A stretch of 64,000 bases of DNA from positions 23,171,754-23,235,753 of the forward strand of contig CAIIXF020000011.1 in assembly GCA_903813345.2 (NCBI GenBank), given 5' to 3'. The DNA is from Owenia fusiformis (lineage: Eukaryota > Annelida > Polychaeta > Sabellida > Oweniidae). The notes under the pieces were generated by a model. The model worked only from the letters and a program-made list of their open reading frames with translations. It searched no databases and was not told the DNA's origin. Both the position numbers and the translations under genes were made by a program. Positions 21,901 to 35,200 of this stretch are shown here, one piece after another (position 1 is the first letter of the stretch; every line of letters begins with the position of its first letter).

Positions 21901-24900
21901 GATAAGATTCGGAGTGTAACTGTTGACAGTAGTCAGTTCATGCCCCCTCCTGCAATACCACAGTCCTTACCCCCTAACTGTCCCCCCTGGGCCACAAGGC
22001 TACGTGATTGTGAGGTAATGTAAATTCATAATCTGTCGTCAGTATTTCAGATCTTTAGATCCAATTTAATGTCCCAATGCAATCAATTGCATGTCTATTA
22101 TTGTTTACTAAAGGAATAAATTTATGTATATAAAAAAAAATTTAGTGTCCCATAATGGAATAGAATACATAACTCTGTATCAGTATGCATGTACTTCCTG
22201 CAGAAATTTTTATGCTGTGTTTGACTCTTGAAAGGTTGCTGCTAGTTTAAACAAAGAAACAAGACACAAATGTTCATCAATTACTGTTTATTTCCTGTTA
22301 TCTGTTTTATTAAGATGCCACTCAAATATTTAGTACTAAACTGTCCAAATAATCACTTTTGTAATAGAGAATGTCTGTTGCAGTAGCAGGATGGTATTGG
22401 TAGGTGGCCTGTTACATTTAACAAAATGATTCATATATGCAGAATTTAGTGCAAAACTTCTGAGGTATCCCCTTATTATCACTTTAATGTCTTTCCATTT
22501 ATCATCTCCACTAGCAACAACAAAATGTTTTATTTAAGGCAATTGGAGATTCATATAGAGGATGGGTGGAGAGTGAGGTAGAACTGGACTTACTGTTGAC
22601 TTACCACAAACAGCAAACAATGAGCTTCTGGGGCACCAGGCAGTCTCCTAGCCCAGCTAAGCCTTCTACCCGTCTCATGTGGAAGTCTCAATATGTACCC
22701 TTTGATGGTGTACCATTCATTAATGCTGGTAAACTTTTAAATTTTATTATGTTTTTAATTATAAAGTATTGTTTAATGATTTAACATGTTGTAGTGCTAG
22801 AAATAACAGTTGCAATTTACTTGTATTGGTGCAGTTTATAAGATAATTAATTAGATATTTTGAAAATAAAAGAAGGAAATAATTACTGGTACAATTCAAA
22901 TTTGAAATTACATAAGGAAGAAATAAATAAATCTACAGTATTTTATTTTACATTTACTTGTTCATTGTGTATTTTATTTGTTAGGTAGCAGAGCAGTAGT
23001 AATGGAATGTCAGTTTGGACCCAGGCGGAAGGGGGTGCAAGCAAAAAAACTTGGATGTACCATTATTAGGGATGGTTTCAAGAAAACCTGTCCAGCAAGG
23101 TAAAGCTATCTGGCGTATTTGTGTGTCTGTCCATCTGTCTGTCAACGGCGTACTTGTGTGTCTGTCCATCTGTCTGTCAACAATTTTTTGATAAATGAAA
23201 ACTGCTTTCTGCTGAACATAATATGCTCTTATCCACATTACGGGAGCCCATCATGGAATCTTTACACTGTTAAATGTCTCACCATTCTTTGGCCTGGTTT
23301 TTGTAATGGTGCATTTCCACTATAAAGGTTGTGAAACATCAACACATATCAAAACTAATTGTTTGAGGCCTCAAAGCTTTTTGGGCCTCTATGTCTTACC
23401 CAGTGCCTTAAATTAAATCGGGAAAGGGCAGTGTTTTTTTTATTTAGACTAATTGAATAAAATGTTGATGCAGAATTGAATTATTTTGTATATGTGAATT
23501 GAAGTTCTATGAACCTTGTAACAACAGAAATGGAATATACAAACAGGTTTATACATATATTCTTTCAGAATATATATTAAAAAGGCACGTAAGTTTCCTG
23601 AATTTGCTGTTAACATCAACATTGACAAGAAAGCATTGAAGTATGCAATGGACAAAGCATTCATGGAGTTGAAACAGAATGGTATAACTGAAAGCATGGG
23701 AGAAGATAGGTAAGGGCCATCTCTTATTATGTTACCACTACGAGTTGATGTACTGTCTCCAACTTTTTTTGTGGACATTGTCTCCAACTTTTTTGTAGAC
23801 AGTGTTCGGTGGTTGGCATTCAGAGTTCCATAACAAATGTCAGGTGGTGGCATTTTGCATGTTCTAAAATAGTTTTTTTGCCTTGTACTAAAATACTAGA
23901 ATCTGACGAAACACTAAAATATTGAATTCTTCACATAAACAAGGTCATCTACCACAACCCATCTACCTTTCTTCTTGAAATGTGAATTTTCAAGTTGAAT
24001 TGATAATGTACATTGGAATAACAGCTCCTTGATTGAACTTTCTCGATTTGTGTCAGACTTGTCACATTGTTCAAAAGTTTCACAGAACAAAAGTGTCTAA
24101 TGAATCTCATAACACACAATTGTAATCTCCCCAAAGGTTCTATGTACAGCTGCCAACTGAGAAGGCCCATGATTACCATTCTAACAAAGTATCGGAGGAA
24201 CCAGTTGAAGAGGAAGAACCAAGTAACAGAATCAACCCTAAGGTTCTTGAGAAATTGAGGGAAATGGTGGCAGCGGGGGAAACAAGACTATATGCCATAA
24301 GAAAACAATTAAGGTATGTCCCTAAGGATAGCTGAATGGCTTTTCAGATGACCTTGCACTTTAGAAAGTAATTTTATTTAGGAAATTTCTAATGACCCCT
24401 TTAGTTCATCTTATTGTTTCCATCAGAGAATGAAGCAAACCTCCAAGGGTTATTGCTCAGTGTTGTTACAAAGCAGTTGTAAGTCTATTAAATAACATAT
24501 TCATTGAAGCAAACTTAACATATCAAAGTGTGAAACCTTTAAAACTAAGATTGACCATGTACAAGTGATAAAGCCTTAGAAAGAGAGATTTTGCACAATA
24601 TTTTTAGGTCAACCCATCTAAAATTCCTAACACGTTCACCAGATTTATGGTTAGCTGTTCAATTGAAATAAGAGGCGGTTGCTGATCATCTTTAGCTATA
24701 ACAAATTATGCGAAATCTTTCTAATATCTTGCACATTCTAAATCATTGATTATATTTCAGGCGATATGTTGACAGAGACCTTTATGATGGCAGTGGGGAG
24801 GTGTATGAAAAACACAATCTCTCCTATTATCCCTCTGTGAATGATTTGCAGAATCACATACACCAGGCCCTGAAAGACATAGAGACTGGGAAGCTTCCAG

Positions 24901-27535
24901 TAACTGCTCAAACTGTAAGTCAATACTGGAGTGTATTTTCTGTATGAGATGTCCAAATGTCCTATTTTTGTAGATATCTGATCGGATCTGTGTAAACTGC
25001 AACCAGACTCATATCGTTGCTACAAATAATTAGCTACACTATAATGAAATCTAACCAATTAGAGTCAGAGTCAATCGGAGTCACTCACTTCGTATCTAAT
25101 CTTGGGTAGATTCCATTTCAAGCAGAGCCATGTAGATCAGAGGTGCACTTCCTCCAACATTATGTTGTATAAGTCAATTATTATTCAAATACTCTGACAC
25201 ATGAAGAACACAAAATTGATTTTCGGATCTGTAATTAATCTAGCTGTTTTATTATTAATTGGAACATGACTGTATTCACGCCCTCTATAAACTGTAAACA
25301 AGGGTATATTCGCAAATGATAACCCTGGTAATTAGGGGTGAGACGAGTCGAAAAAATCCGATTCGAGTCGAATCCGATTCGAGTCAGAAAATGACGATTC
25401 GACTTTTGAATCCGTTTCGAGTCGCGCGAAGTGCGAACAACATCGCTTTTGACCGTTCGTATTTTTAATGCGTCAATGGTGGAAAGCCGGAAATATAAAC
25501 AAACACAATTCGTCGTAAGTTTATTCTGATTTTATTATATATATTCTTTCATTAATGTGTACATACAATATAATAATTTAATACAAGCATATCCAAGTCA
25601 TTGAAACTTATATATTCAACACAATATCGAGTAAAAACATGCATATTGACAGTATTTTTCTGAATTTTTTTATTTTTTCGAATTTTTTTCTCAACTCGAA
25701 AATGATTCGATTCATCAACTTCGACTCAATTTGACTCGACTCGAAGCCCCAAACCCGCGAGTCCTCGACTCATCGGGTTGTCGTCTCACCCCTACTGGTA
25801 ATACATGTAATGTGTGACGTCATAACAGCGGGCCGTAGTAATGGCGGAGCATAATGAAAATTCGAAACATTTTGGTGAGTTTTCATGTTCGAATCGTAAT
25901 ATAGACCTCAGAGCAGGTGTAATATCGTCGAATACACCCCTTAGGACCAGGCACAAAAGCTTTCGAACCCCTCACTCCCTTTGGTCGTTCAGGGTACAGA
26001 AAACATTTGTGCCTAGCCCTGCGGGGTGTATTCGACAATATTACCCCTGCTCTTCGGTCTATATATTTCTTAATTCTCGGCCCAATAAATTGATAAAGCC
26101 TATCGTGCTTGAATTCGAGGCTTTGGCACTATTTAAATGAGACATTTTTACTTTCAAGGTAAATGTAGAAGTTGTAACTGGAGGACCAATAATAGATGGC
26201 GCTAATGGTCAAGACATTGCGGCAATGTGGCAGCCTGATATGACGCAACCTCATGCTGAGACTGTCACTGTCACGCTTACTCAAACACCCGGAGAAGGTA
26301 AACAAAGATTCATCATTAAAATATTGTATCGTTTGGTTCATTTGATCTCTTAATTTTTTCTTCATGTTTTCCTGAAAATAAAAAAAAGTTTCAAAATTCC
26401 ACTTACTTTTTCTATGTATTTGAGCGATTTTCTGGAAGATATTTTATTTGTAAATTGTGATTATGGCTCATAAGGTTGTCAGAGTAGAATGAAAATTCTT
26501 GATATTTTACATGGACCATTAATTTAAATGTATGGGCATAAACATGACCAACATATAACCTGGATCACAATCTTTCATATTTTTGACATCAGTAAAATAC
26601 TGGAATAAGCATAACAAATCATATTTTTGTTTGAATTTCAGATGGTCAACATACAATTTCCAGAGTCGAGACGCACTTGAGTGATGGAACCACTCAAATC
26701 ACCAACCAACTGACCCCAGAGACAGCTCAACTACTGTCAAGGCTGCATCCCAACATGTTCCCCAACACAAGCCAGGTAAGCATACTGATATAGGCTTAAA
26801 TGATCCTCTTTTGAAGAAATTTGATTGAGGCTTTAATATAGGGCTTGGAAATCTCATTGAAAACTTATTTTACTTGATGACATATTTGAACTCTCTGTGC
26901 AATTTTTACGAGAGGAACATTGATTTTCACATTTATTTTTTTCTCATTTTCAATTTCCAATGATTTAAAATTTAGGTCTGGCTAAATTCCTTTTGAAGCA
27001 ATGTTCTGATTTTAATAAGAGTGATTTTTATGTTGCTACCACAAGTGGTGACAGTGTTTGATGGTCAGTATCTGTAACTAATGGCAGGTGGTGAAATTCT
27101 GCATTTTAATGCCTTGTTATGTAATCATATTTTTATCTATTGTAAAAAGGTTGTATTTTTCTAATCTTTATATCAATAAAGTAAATATTTTGCTTTCAGG
27201 AAGGGGATACGAATAGTTTAACCCAACCGCAGATACAACTTCAAATGGCCAATATGGAATCCCAGCAGGTGGCGCTGGAAGCAGAGCAATTAATCGCGGA
27301 GGAGAGTATATTAAAACCAGATAGTGATTCTCAAAATGACAATATTATTTCTCAACCACACACAGAGACAGTTATACACCAGTCAGAAAATGAAGCCTTG
27401 CTAATCCAAAATGAAAATGATGTGAAATTAGTTGTTTCAACCGATGTTACAAGCTCAGAGACTGGACTTTTAATGCATGTGGAATCTGAAGAACCAGAAG
27501 AGCATCAAGTGACTTTATCATTAGGGACAATTTAG
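18915..27535 (+). CDS. CARF: Calcium-responsive transcription factor
   Basis: Thirteen coding exons, all GT-AG and in phase: 18915-19044, 19799-19897, 20589-20735, 21389-21484, 21899-22014, 22539-22728, 22985-23099, 23569-23709, 24137-24313, 24761-24914, 26159-26297, 26642-26775, 27200-27535; 1974 nt, 657 aa (human CARF about 725). Residues about 185-455 carry the ALS2CR8/CARF domain: [73 protein letters not shown] and [17 protein letters not shown], all near-identical to vertebrate CARF. The vertebrate protein is nuclear and binds calcium-response element 1 of Bdnf. The flanks are Gln/Ser/Thr-rich and the C terminus is acidic, as for activation regions. Introns are loaded with transposable elements. 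Confidence 0.95.
19062..19462. mobile_element. Near-perfect palindromic MITE with TTAA borders, CARF intron 1
   Basis: A 401-bp element whose two halves fold back on each other almost end to end, with very little loop (centre near 19260). Examples: ACTCCTTCCCCACATTGTCT on the left and its complement on the right. TTAA lies at both borders (19058-19061 and 19463-19466), as for piggyBac-type insertion. Confidence 0.75.
19533..19748 (+). mobile_element. Second copy of the 240-bp TA-flanked MITE
   Basis: Ends TACTGTAAATAAATGA and TATTTACTATA. It shares GTGGATTTGCTGAAAT, AGAATTTTCAAGAGGCCATA and TGGTGATGGAAAAT with the copies near 15500 and 56541. Located in CARF intron 1. Confidence 0.75.
19936..20469. 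mobile_element. Mariner-like MITE with perfect 25-bp TIRs, CARF intron 2
   Basis: Starts TACTGTACGCCCGGTATTAT and ends with the exact inverse; the 25-bp TIRs are perfect and run into TTCGCG words. TA at each end fits Tc1/mariner. The interior holds an 86-residue open frame (20124-20384) whose tail, [20 protein letters not shown], resembles N-terminal DNA-binding regions of animal transposases. It is therefore probably a deleted derivative of an autonomous element. Confidence 0.8.
20786..21300 (+). repeat. 162-bp tandem repeat element, CARF intron 3
   Basis: Begins with the hairpin CACCCTAAGGTGC and carries three tandem units starting at CTTGTCTACAGGTTTCCAGC (about 20861, 21024 and 21186). 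Units include TTTGAGGGATTCATTTGAAA and TAGTTTTTCGGCATTCTGGG. Layout matches the element at 16511-18473 but the sequence is unrelated. Confidence 0.8.
23725..23870 (+). mobile_element. Copy of a hairpin-headed GTCACCAC repeat family
   Basis: Diverged head GTTACCACTACGAGTTGATG, then GTCTCCAACTTTTTTTGTGG (partly duplicated), GTGTTCGGTGGTTGGCATTC and ACAAATGTCAGGTGGTGGCA. The same word order is seen at 58914-59060. Fragments also occur at about 21548-21615 and 27033-27115. Confidence 0.65.
25333..25794. mobile_element. hAT MITE, CARF intron 10
   Basis: Perfect 14-bp TIRs TAGGGGTGAGACGA / TCGTCTCACCCCTA and a perfect 8-bp TSD CTGGTAAT (25325-25332 and 25795-25802). Subterminal regions repeat GATTCGAGTCGA. 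At 462 bp it has no transposase, so it is non-autonomous. Confidence 0.92.
25815..25822. promoter_or_regulatory. Perfect CRE palindrome in CARF intron 10
   Basis: TGACGTCA sits in the roughly 100 bp between the hAT MITE and a fold-back element, 20 bp before GTAGTAATGGCGG. CREB/ATF binding would be interesting in a calcium-responsive gene, but one 8-mer is weak evidence. Confidence 0.25.
25899..26066. mobile_element. Small fold-back MITE, CARF intron 10
   Basis: ATATAGACC and GGTCTATAT bound inverted arms with AGAGCAGG, TCGAATACACCCC and their complements. The loop is about 80 bp. No coding capacity. Confidence 0.75.
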
Positions 27536-30500
27536 TTTACAGAATATAGACTAGTGTTAGAGATTGATTGAGTGATATTCAACTTCAGTCTCGAATCTTG
27601 TCAAGCAAGCCAATGCAAATTTCCCTGGCTGAGTTGGTGGCTTCAAGCAGAGTTGGAACTAATCAGGTCATTGGCTGTGAGCTTAACCAAGAGATTGGGC
27701 AGTCCATATTAATCAAGACCTGGAAGTTGATTTAATGAAATGTAATTATTTATTCTTTTAATAAAATATTAATAACAACAAACCTGGGAAGAGAAACTTT
27801 GGAACCAACATGAATTAACCTGACTTGCCTGACTTGGATCTGTTCTTGCATGTTTAAAAAGAGATTTCAAGTTAAAGGATGTGTCTGGGTATATGCCCTT
27901 TTGGTCCCTCAGTCAAATGTATGTGAAATATGGTTTTTATTACTGACCTAGTTATATTTGATAAGTATATTTACTTTTTCACAAGTTTTGATGCATAATT
28001 AACCCCCTACTGAGAGTCAGAATAAGTATCTTAACAAACAAAAAAATAGTCATTATCATAGAAAAAAACACCAATGGCAACATGTATGACATACAAAGAA
28101 GAAATAACTTAAGACCCATGAAGAATTAAAGAGAAAATCATATTTTTGAAAAATATATTTAAGGATTAAAATTTTTTCAAATTTTTGAATTTCCCGCCAG
28201 TTTAATTTGAAGGGTGAAAAACAAGATGGTTGCCATTTGATATGAGAAATATCAGAAAAAAAGTTGCTTCACTTTTAGTTTTCACAATGAGCACAGTTTT
28301 CCGGTTTAGGTTTTTTGACTGATTCTGACTCTTCATCACCAGGGTCACGAATAGAGATTATAAAATTGAAACCGGAATGTTGTGCTCAGCATGAATTTGA
28401 CTGGAATATGTGTAACTTCACCAACACAATTGAAGTCTCAAAACTGGATGCTCAGTAACTTTGAGTGACTATAATCCCTTGATTACCCAGATAAACACCA
28501 ATTCACTTATCCAGAAATACCATTCAATGTCTATACAAAGAAAGTAACCAATGTTTTGGAAGATAAGTTTCAAACTTTTTGCATAATTAATTCATTTAAT
28601 TTTTGCCATTGATTTTTTTCAATTCTGACAAAGTGATATGCACTGTCTTTGATGCCAATATTCTTCATCAATTGTGATACAAATTAATATTTTTGTAATC
28701 TCAGAAGAAGGATAAGATATTGAAGTTTAATAATATGTGTAATTGAGTTGGTTTTTCAGACATTACAATTTTCAATATTTTCTAAGTCGATACCCAGACT
28801 CATCCTTTAACTGTCTTCTTGCTATCTTGATTCGAGGTTTCTTATTACGTGTACACAAGCATCAACACAAAATGACAACATTTAGAGCACTTTTGAGCCA
28901 CAATCAAAAGAAGTGCTTAAGGCTGCTAGGCAACTGTTAAATATGTTTTTTTTAAACAATCCCTGAAATAAAGGTCGAAGAGAATTCTTGTATCTTGTCA
29001 TGCCCCCTATCAAAGGAGAAAGCTCAAATTTAGTGGAAAACTTATTTTTGAGATGAAAACAGTTCTGGTAACTCAATTTATGGGGAAAAGGTCCAAATAA
29101 CTCGCCTTAAGCACTTTGTTTTAAATTAGTAGTAAATAGAGGCGACTTATATTGCAGGGTGGAAACACAGATCTGTTCATTACAATTGTAGCATTAGATC
29201 CCTGAGAGCTTCCAATACATTCTGTAGAGAACAAATACAGTGAAAACTGTATATTCGATCACCTAATCCAAACATTGCCAATATTGCAGGTTGATGCATC
29301 AAAACATTGCAGGGGTTATGGAAGTTTTTGTATGTTAATTATCCAGGAGTTATGATTTTATCTTACGACAAAAGTGTCTACTGTTGATGCAATGCTTTTA
29401 AAGAATGGTGTCAAATTGTCAATAGTTGTGGAACAATAAAGTTAATTTTACGGTTAGGGAGAAACATGAGAGATTTGATTTGGAAACTACATTTCACTGA
29501 CATTAAGCGCATAGTCTATTTTGTCTGTAATAGCCAGATATATATAAAATAAAGATTTCAATATTTCAACTGAAATCTGCTCTGCTAAGACAAAATGTAC
29601 ATTGCTGTACATTACTTGTGGTGAAGAACCATCTGAATGAATTATGTATGAAATAAATTATATTTAAATTTGATTATTTTTACAAACTGTTTAGTGTTGT
29701 TACTGTCGTGATTTGGAAGTGGTCGAAAGTTGGCTTCTTTCTGTGTATAAAGGGACGTGTGATGTGTCTGGAGTAATAGGAATGTCAGCCCTTTTACAGT
29801 TGTGTAGTTAAATGACAAGAGAATATGGTGTCCATGATATGATGTATCCAACATAACATGCATAACAGGGAATATGTCTAAATCAGACAGGATTGCTTAG
29901 TATAAACAAAAAAACAGATGGACAAAGATGTGATGGCTAGTCTATGAGAATGATTTTCAACGTTTGTGTATCATTTACAACATCATTGTTTTATTTTAAA
30001 TAATATTCAATTTATTATATTGCCATCTTCCCTTCAAATCAATTTCCATAAATTCATTATAAACACCAGTACTATTTTACACTTCCAATATACAATAAGC
30101 AATCCATTATTTTATGATACAAATGCAGATATTGTTTCCAAAGCCCAGTTGTTAAGAAATGTTTTCTGCATAATATATATTATAATTTGCACCAAGCCTT
30201 TATAAATACAAATGTACAGGTATACTACATCCATGCATCTGGCTTTTAAATCATCTAAATATTTATTCTAAACCTTAACCATATATTTACAAGAATATGC
30301 AGAGAATATTTTATGATAAGCTCTTCAACCCATTATGCTATGGTCCATTTTACTATTATATGTGTATTACTATTAATTTCCCTATTCTTGTGCTGATATA
30401 ATTTAATGTAACTTAATATTATATAACACTAAGTTTATAGCATTTTACATGAGATTTTAAACTAAGATACAGTATTTTAAATGTATATTGCTTATCACAT

Positions 30501-31228
30501 GAAAGTAAAATGTACATATATTACACATGAATGAATTCCGAGTCTGCAATGTGAACTGTGCAATATATCACTTATCAACTGGTCATGTGACATGATTTGA
30601 CCAATCCAAACACATCATTCTAAATAGAAAATATGATTTATTAGATAATAGAAAACTAGTGATATTCATGTTGTGCCACACATATGAAATGAACACAGTA
30701 TTACATAATGAAATAAAATACAAAGGCCCAACCACCTCAGAGATAGCCTTTTTAGAAATGATAAGCATCCCTTGAGAAAAGATAAACAATACATTGCACA
30801 TCTTGAGAAAGTTCCACTGCAGATAGAAAGTCCTCAACTATAACTAATAATAATGAAAAATAGTACATTTGAACAGATGACTAACTTGAGTTTCAACTCA
30901 TCTCAATTGGAAGCCATTTCCTCAATGGTTTTATGCATTCCATGATTTTATGAACTAAGATCCCTCAGTTTTGTGATGTTGACGAGAAACTAAAATAAAA
31001 ATATTAAAAAAGTGACCATTTTGCATAAGCATCTGCCAAGCATACAATTACAAATATATACAAAAACATCACTTGAAATAAATGCATTTAGACATTTACA
31101 TTACATATGGCATCATAAAATATACATACATTAAACATTGACAATCTCTAAGCCAGTGTTGTGGCAAAACTGGAGTCACAGTGCAATATACTATGTATCA
31201 AGATAACAGCTAGTTATTTTGTCAATAT

Positions 31229-31410
31229 GGTAAAACCTGTCTAATCCGAACACCACTGGGACCAGATATGTGTTAAGAATAATAAGTGTTCACATTTAAA
31301 GATTTCTTTAATGAGGGAGTCTATGGGAGATACCAAAGTTGGGACTAAGAGGGTGTTCATAGGTTGGAGGTGTTTGGATTACAGAAATGTTCAGATCAAT
31401 AGGTTTTGTA
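31229..31410. mobile_element. Mariner-like MITE, degraded copy
   Basis: GGTAAAACCTGTCTAATCCG on the left and GATCAATAGGTTTTGTA on the right are decayed inverted ends. Interior words GAACACCACTGG and TAAGTGTTCA match the copy at 60246-60432. Confidence 0.55.
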
Positions 31411-31814
31411 TTTCTATATCATTTTACATCAAACCTTTGCCCCTATAAAATTCTGAAATATAGGGGGTAGAGTATATAATGACTGCACATTTTTTATAGT
31501 AATATTTGGTACAAGTACATCTTTTAACAAATCAAAGATTTTCCTACTATTAGGCAATCTATTATATGGTCACCTCACCACATCAAATGCATATGCAATT
31601 TACATATATGGTTGGTTGCCTGACAACATCAAACGTATGTTTACCTTTATTGTCTCATCACATCAATGATTTAAGGCAATAATACATGTAATAGGCAATT
31701 TATAAAATCTAATAACTTATCCAGACATTTTACAAACTGACTGCTTACATTATGCAGAAACAAGTCCAAAAGTTGTACCAATAATCTGCCTTAAAATGCA
31801 GTATCAGGCAAACA

Positions 31815-32175
31815 GACAGTGTCTGGTAATCTTACAGTTTGCGGTAATCTGATAGTGTCCGGTAATCTTACAGTTTGTGGTAATCTGATTGTGTCTGGTA
31901 ATCAGACAGTGTCTGGTAATCTTACAGTGTCTGGTAATCTGATAGTGTCTGGTAATCTGACAGTTTGTGGTAATCTGATTGTGTCTGGTAATCAGACAGT
32001 GTCTGGTAATCTTACAGTTTGTGGTAATCTGATAGTGTCTGGTAATCAGACAGTGTCTGGTAATCTTACAGTTTGCGGTAATCTGATAGTGTCTGGTAAT
32101 CAGAGAGTGTCTGGTAATCTGACGGTTTCTTATAATCTGACAGTTTCTAGTAATCTGACAGTTTCTGGTTTAAGT
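31815..32175 (+). repeat. 18-bp minisatellite, about 20 copies
   Basis: Units of the form GTCTGGTAATCTGACAGT alternate between variants (GTCTGG or GTTTG(C/T)GG; CTGAT, CTTAC or CAGAC). The period is a multiple of three, so a 120-residue open frame of SGNLTV-type repeats appears on the + strand. It lies only 72 bp downstream of the GOLGB1 stop codon, on the opposite strand. Confidence 0.92.
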
Positions 32176-32246
32176 TCCTGACAGTACTTGGTAACATGAC
32201 AGCTTTCAATTCACATAATTACACTATTCTTTTCTATAATCAGCAG

Positions 32247-35200
32247 TTAGAACAACAGCCCAGCAAAACAGCTTAGGACCAACACATGTAGTAGAGCAAA
32301 GTAGAGAATAATCATCAGTCTCATTCTTGGTACACCAGGTCTATATGCCCCTTGTAGACATTGAGAATCTCTGTAATAATATAATCACATATTAATTCTC
32401 ATGCAGTTAATCATACACTGACTTGACCTGAAAAAATCGTCAACTCTGAAAAAGTACAGAAATTAATTGGTTGAATCAAACGTTTTATTTAACCTTTAAA
32501 AGGGTTTAATTATTGCTTATATATACTACATGTATGTAAATTGATCATTGTATTCAGATATATATGTATCAAGTATAAAAGAAATCTCCAACTGAATACA
32601 AATATCATACAGCAGTATGCTTATATTCAACAATACCATTGTGAACGCTTACAAGTAGTAACTGGAGATTCATGAATACAACTGATTAACACTTACATTC
32701 AATCTGCAACAAAACTACAATTCCACAATTAAATAGTACACAAATCAGAATATTCTCTTTTTGTATGGTAATACAATGTTATATGATTGAAACACCTGGC
32801 CCTTTTGCGAAACTATGAATATGAACTAACTAGAGCTTAGTCAATACCATAGAACTATAGCGTATCATACCTGCGTAGGAACATCCACTGTTGGAGCCTC
32901 CTGCAGTAGCTCTTTACCTGGCGACCTGAAATAACAAGTAAAGTGAAACTTACATATATCCCTGAACAACTATCTAATTTGAAAAGCTAACAATGTGAAC
33001 ACTTTATGTTGGTCTTGGTCTTATTATATACAGAGTCGTTTGAAATACCTGGAGGTAAAGGAGATGAGTAATGTCAACAGATTTATGTGAGAAGTTGATC
33101 CAGGGTTTTAGTTTGAAAATGAAGTATTTGAAATAAATGGAATGATTTTTACTAATGTCTAAGCTAGTTTAATATAACTTACTCAGTCGAGGAGAAGTCT
33201 CTCTGAAGCGAGTCACCAAACTTATTTTCTCATCAGACTCTACTTGGAGGTGGACCTAAAATAAAATAATAAACAAGTAACACCCTAGAAAGTTATTGCA
33301 AATGGTTACAAAAGTGTAACAATTTTTTACAGATATCAACTGCCGATGGCAACCAGAAATCACAAATAATGGTCCATGACATCCAATAGGTTATTGGGTT
33401 ATTAGGTTTGTTTGTTATTTTTATGGTTTCTTCTAATTTTAATATTCAAAATAGTCACAATACAAAATATCACTCTGAAAATAGTATCTCAGCTCACCTC
33501 TTTTGGTTTGATTCTGTTAAGCTGCTGTTCACTTTCTTGGAGAGCTTGTTGTGACTTCAGTAAATTATCCTCTAACTCAAGTCTTCTATCCCTCTCTTCA
33601 GTTATAGTATCTTCTAGTCTACTATTTAGTTCTCTTACATCCTGTTCTGTTCTTTCTAGCTCTTCAATCCTGTGGATAGATTTCAATTTTAATGAAGTCT
33701 TAATTGTGAAATAACTGATACCATTTAGGCTAGGGTAAATATTAAAGTGTTTACCATTTCCTCCCCATGCATTACAAAATTAAATTTCCTTCCATCTTAT
33801 TCAGTTCACCCTAAGCATTACATTCCTTTACAAAAGATCTAAATACCTTGCATACATATGTCCTTGTTCTTCTTTTAGTTTTTCAAGTTGATGGTCTGTT
33901 GTTTGTACCTCCCGATGTGCAACTGGTTTTGGAGGTGGATCCTTCTTGGCATAGCGTGATCCAGGACGTGCCATCTGTGATCTGAGATGGTTTCTTTCTT
34001 CTGTCAGTTGACCAATCTGAAATAGTTAATAATATGCAAGTTCCTGAATTTGTGTACTTTTGAAGGTCATTTAGGATGTTTTTATCCTTAATATGAAAAA
34101 ATGATACGTGACGTCATACTAGCTAGAACAATTGATTTACTGGTCTATATTGGAGTATGTATGACCAATAAAATTCATAAATGCAACAAATCGTGTTTCT
34201 TGTCTGTTTATCATATTGGAATCGTAACAAAGACCTCGATTTTATGATTTATGTCAAATATATGACCTCAAGATTTTCGGTCATATATTACGCAATAAAT
34301 CATAAAATCTCGGTCTTTATTCCTTAAGTAATATTAAAAAAAAATAATAATTCAATACACAAGTATGTCATTGATGGATCTAAAATGACAATATCAATCA
34401 TAAATTAATTCGATGGCAGTTTACATCTGTTCACAGCATGTATTATGAGATTTATACTAGTTACCTGCATTGCTAGGTCCTGGTTGCGTAGATCTCTTTG
34501 ATGAATATTCTCCATAGCTTCTTGCAGCTCTTGCTGGACTTCCTTTCTGGCTTCTGCTAGTGAACCACCCTGGTAACTGGTATCTATGCTGGCTTGTTGT
34601 TGACGGGCTAGCACCACATTGTTCCTTTTCACATTTTCAAGTTCTAATTTCAATCCTTGATTTTCCATGGCAAGAGTCGTATTATCAGAAGATATATTTT
34701 GAATATGTTCATTGAGTTCATTTAATTTTGCTCTGTATTGTTCATTCTCTGATGTTAATAGATTTCTTGTCTGCACACTCTCATTCAAACTTTCATCTAA
34801 CTGTTCTTTCATTGATGTTTCCAACTGTTTGAGTTGTTCAGCAAGATTCTCAGCATCTTTCGCAGATTTTTCTTTTTCTATTTCAGTATCTGATAATTTA
34901 GATTTTATATGCTCCAGCTCTTCCAAAGTACTCATATTTTCTTTTTGTATTTCGCTCATAGATTGGTTAAGCTGTTCTGAATTTTTGAAGTTTTCTTGTG
35001 CAGTAGTTTCCATGTCAGTGAACTCACTTTGCAGGTTCTCTAATGTAGAATTCAAATCTTTCATTTGTTTTTTCATTCCTCCATTTTCACTTTGTATCTG
35101 GAATAGTTTGTTTCTAGTTTCCTCTAATTCACTATCCATTTCACTGCATTCCTCCACTTTCCAATTCAAGCCTTCAATCTCTTCAACATATTTGGCATTC

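Larger units (their letters stand above)
27536..32246. other. Convergent 3' flanks of CARF and GOLGB1
   Basis: CARF 3' UTR with AATAAA at 27760-27765. The rest is AT-rich sequence without a supportable gene. It contains a mariner-like MITE (31229-31410) and an 18-bp minisatellite (31815-32175). On the - strand an AATAAA at 31651-31646 is one possible GOLGB1 polyadenylation signal; if it is used, the minisatellite lies in the GOLGB1 3' UTR. Confidence 0.5.

Noticed and set aside
31819-32181. 120-residue repetitive SGNLTV-type protein on the + strand
   Set aside because: It is the translation of an 18-bp minisatellite; no start context, no flanking exons, and it is antisense to the GOLGB1 3' end.
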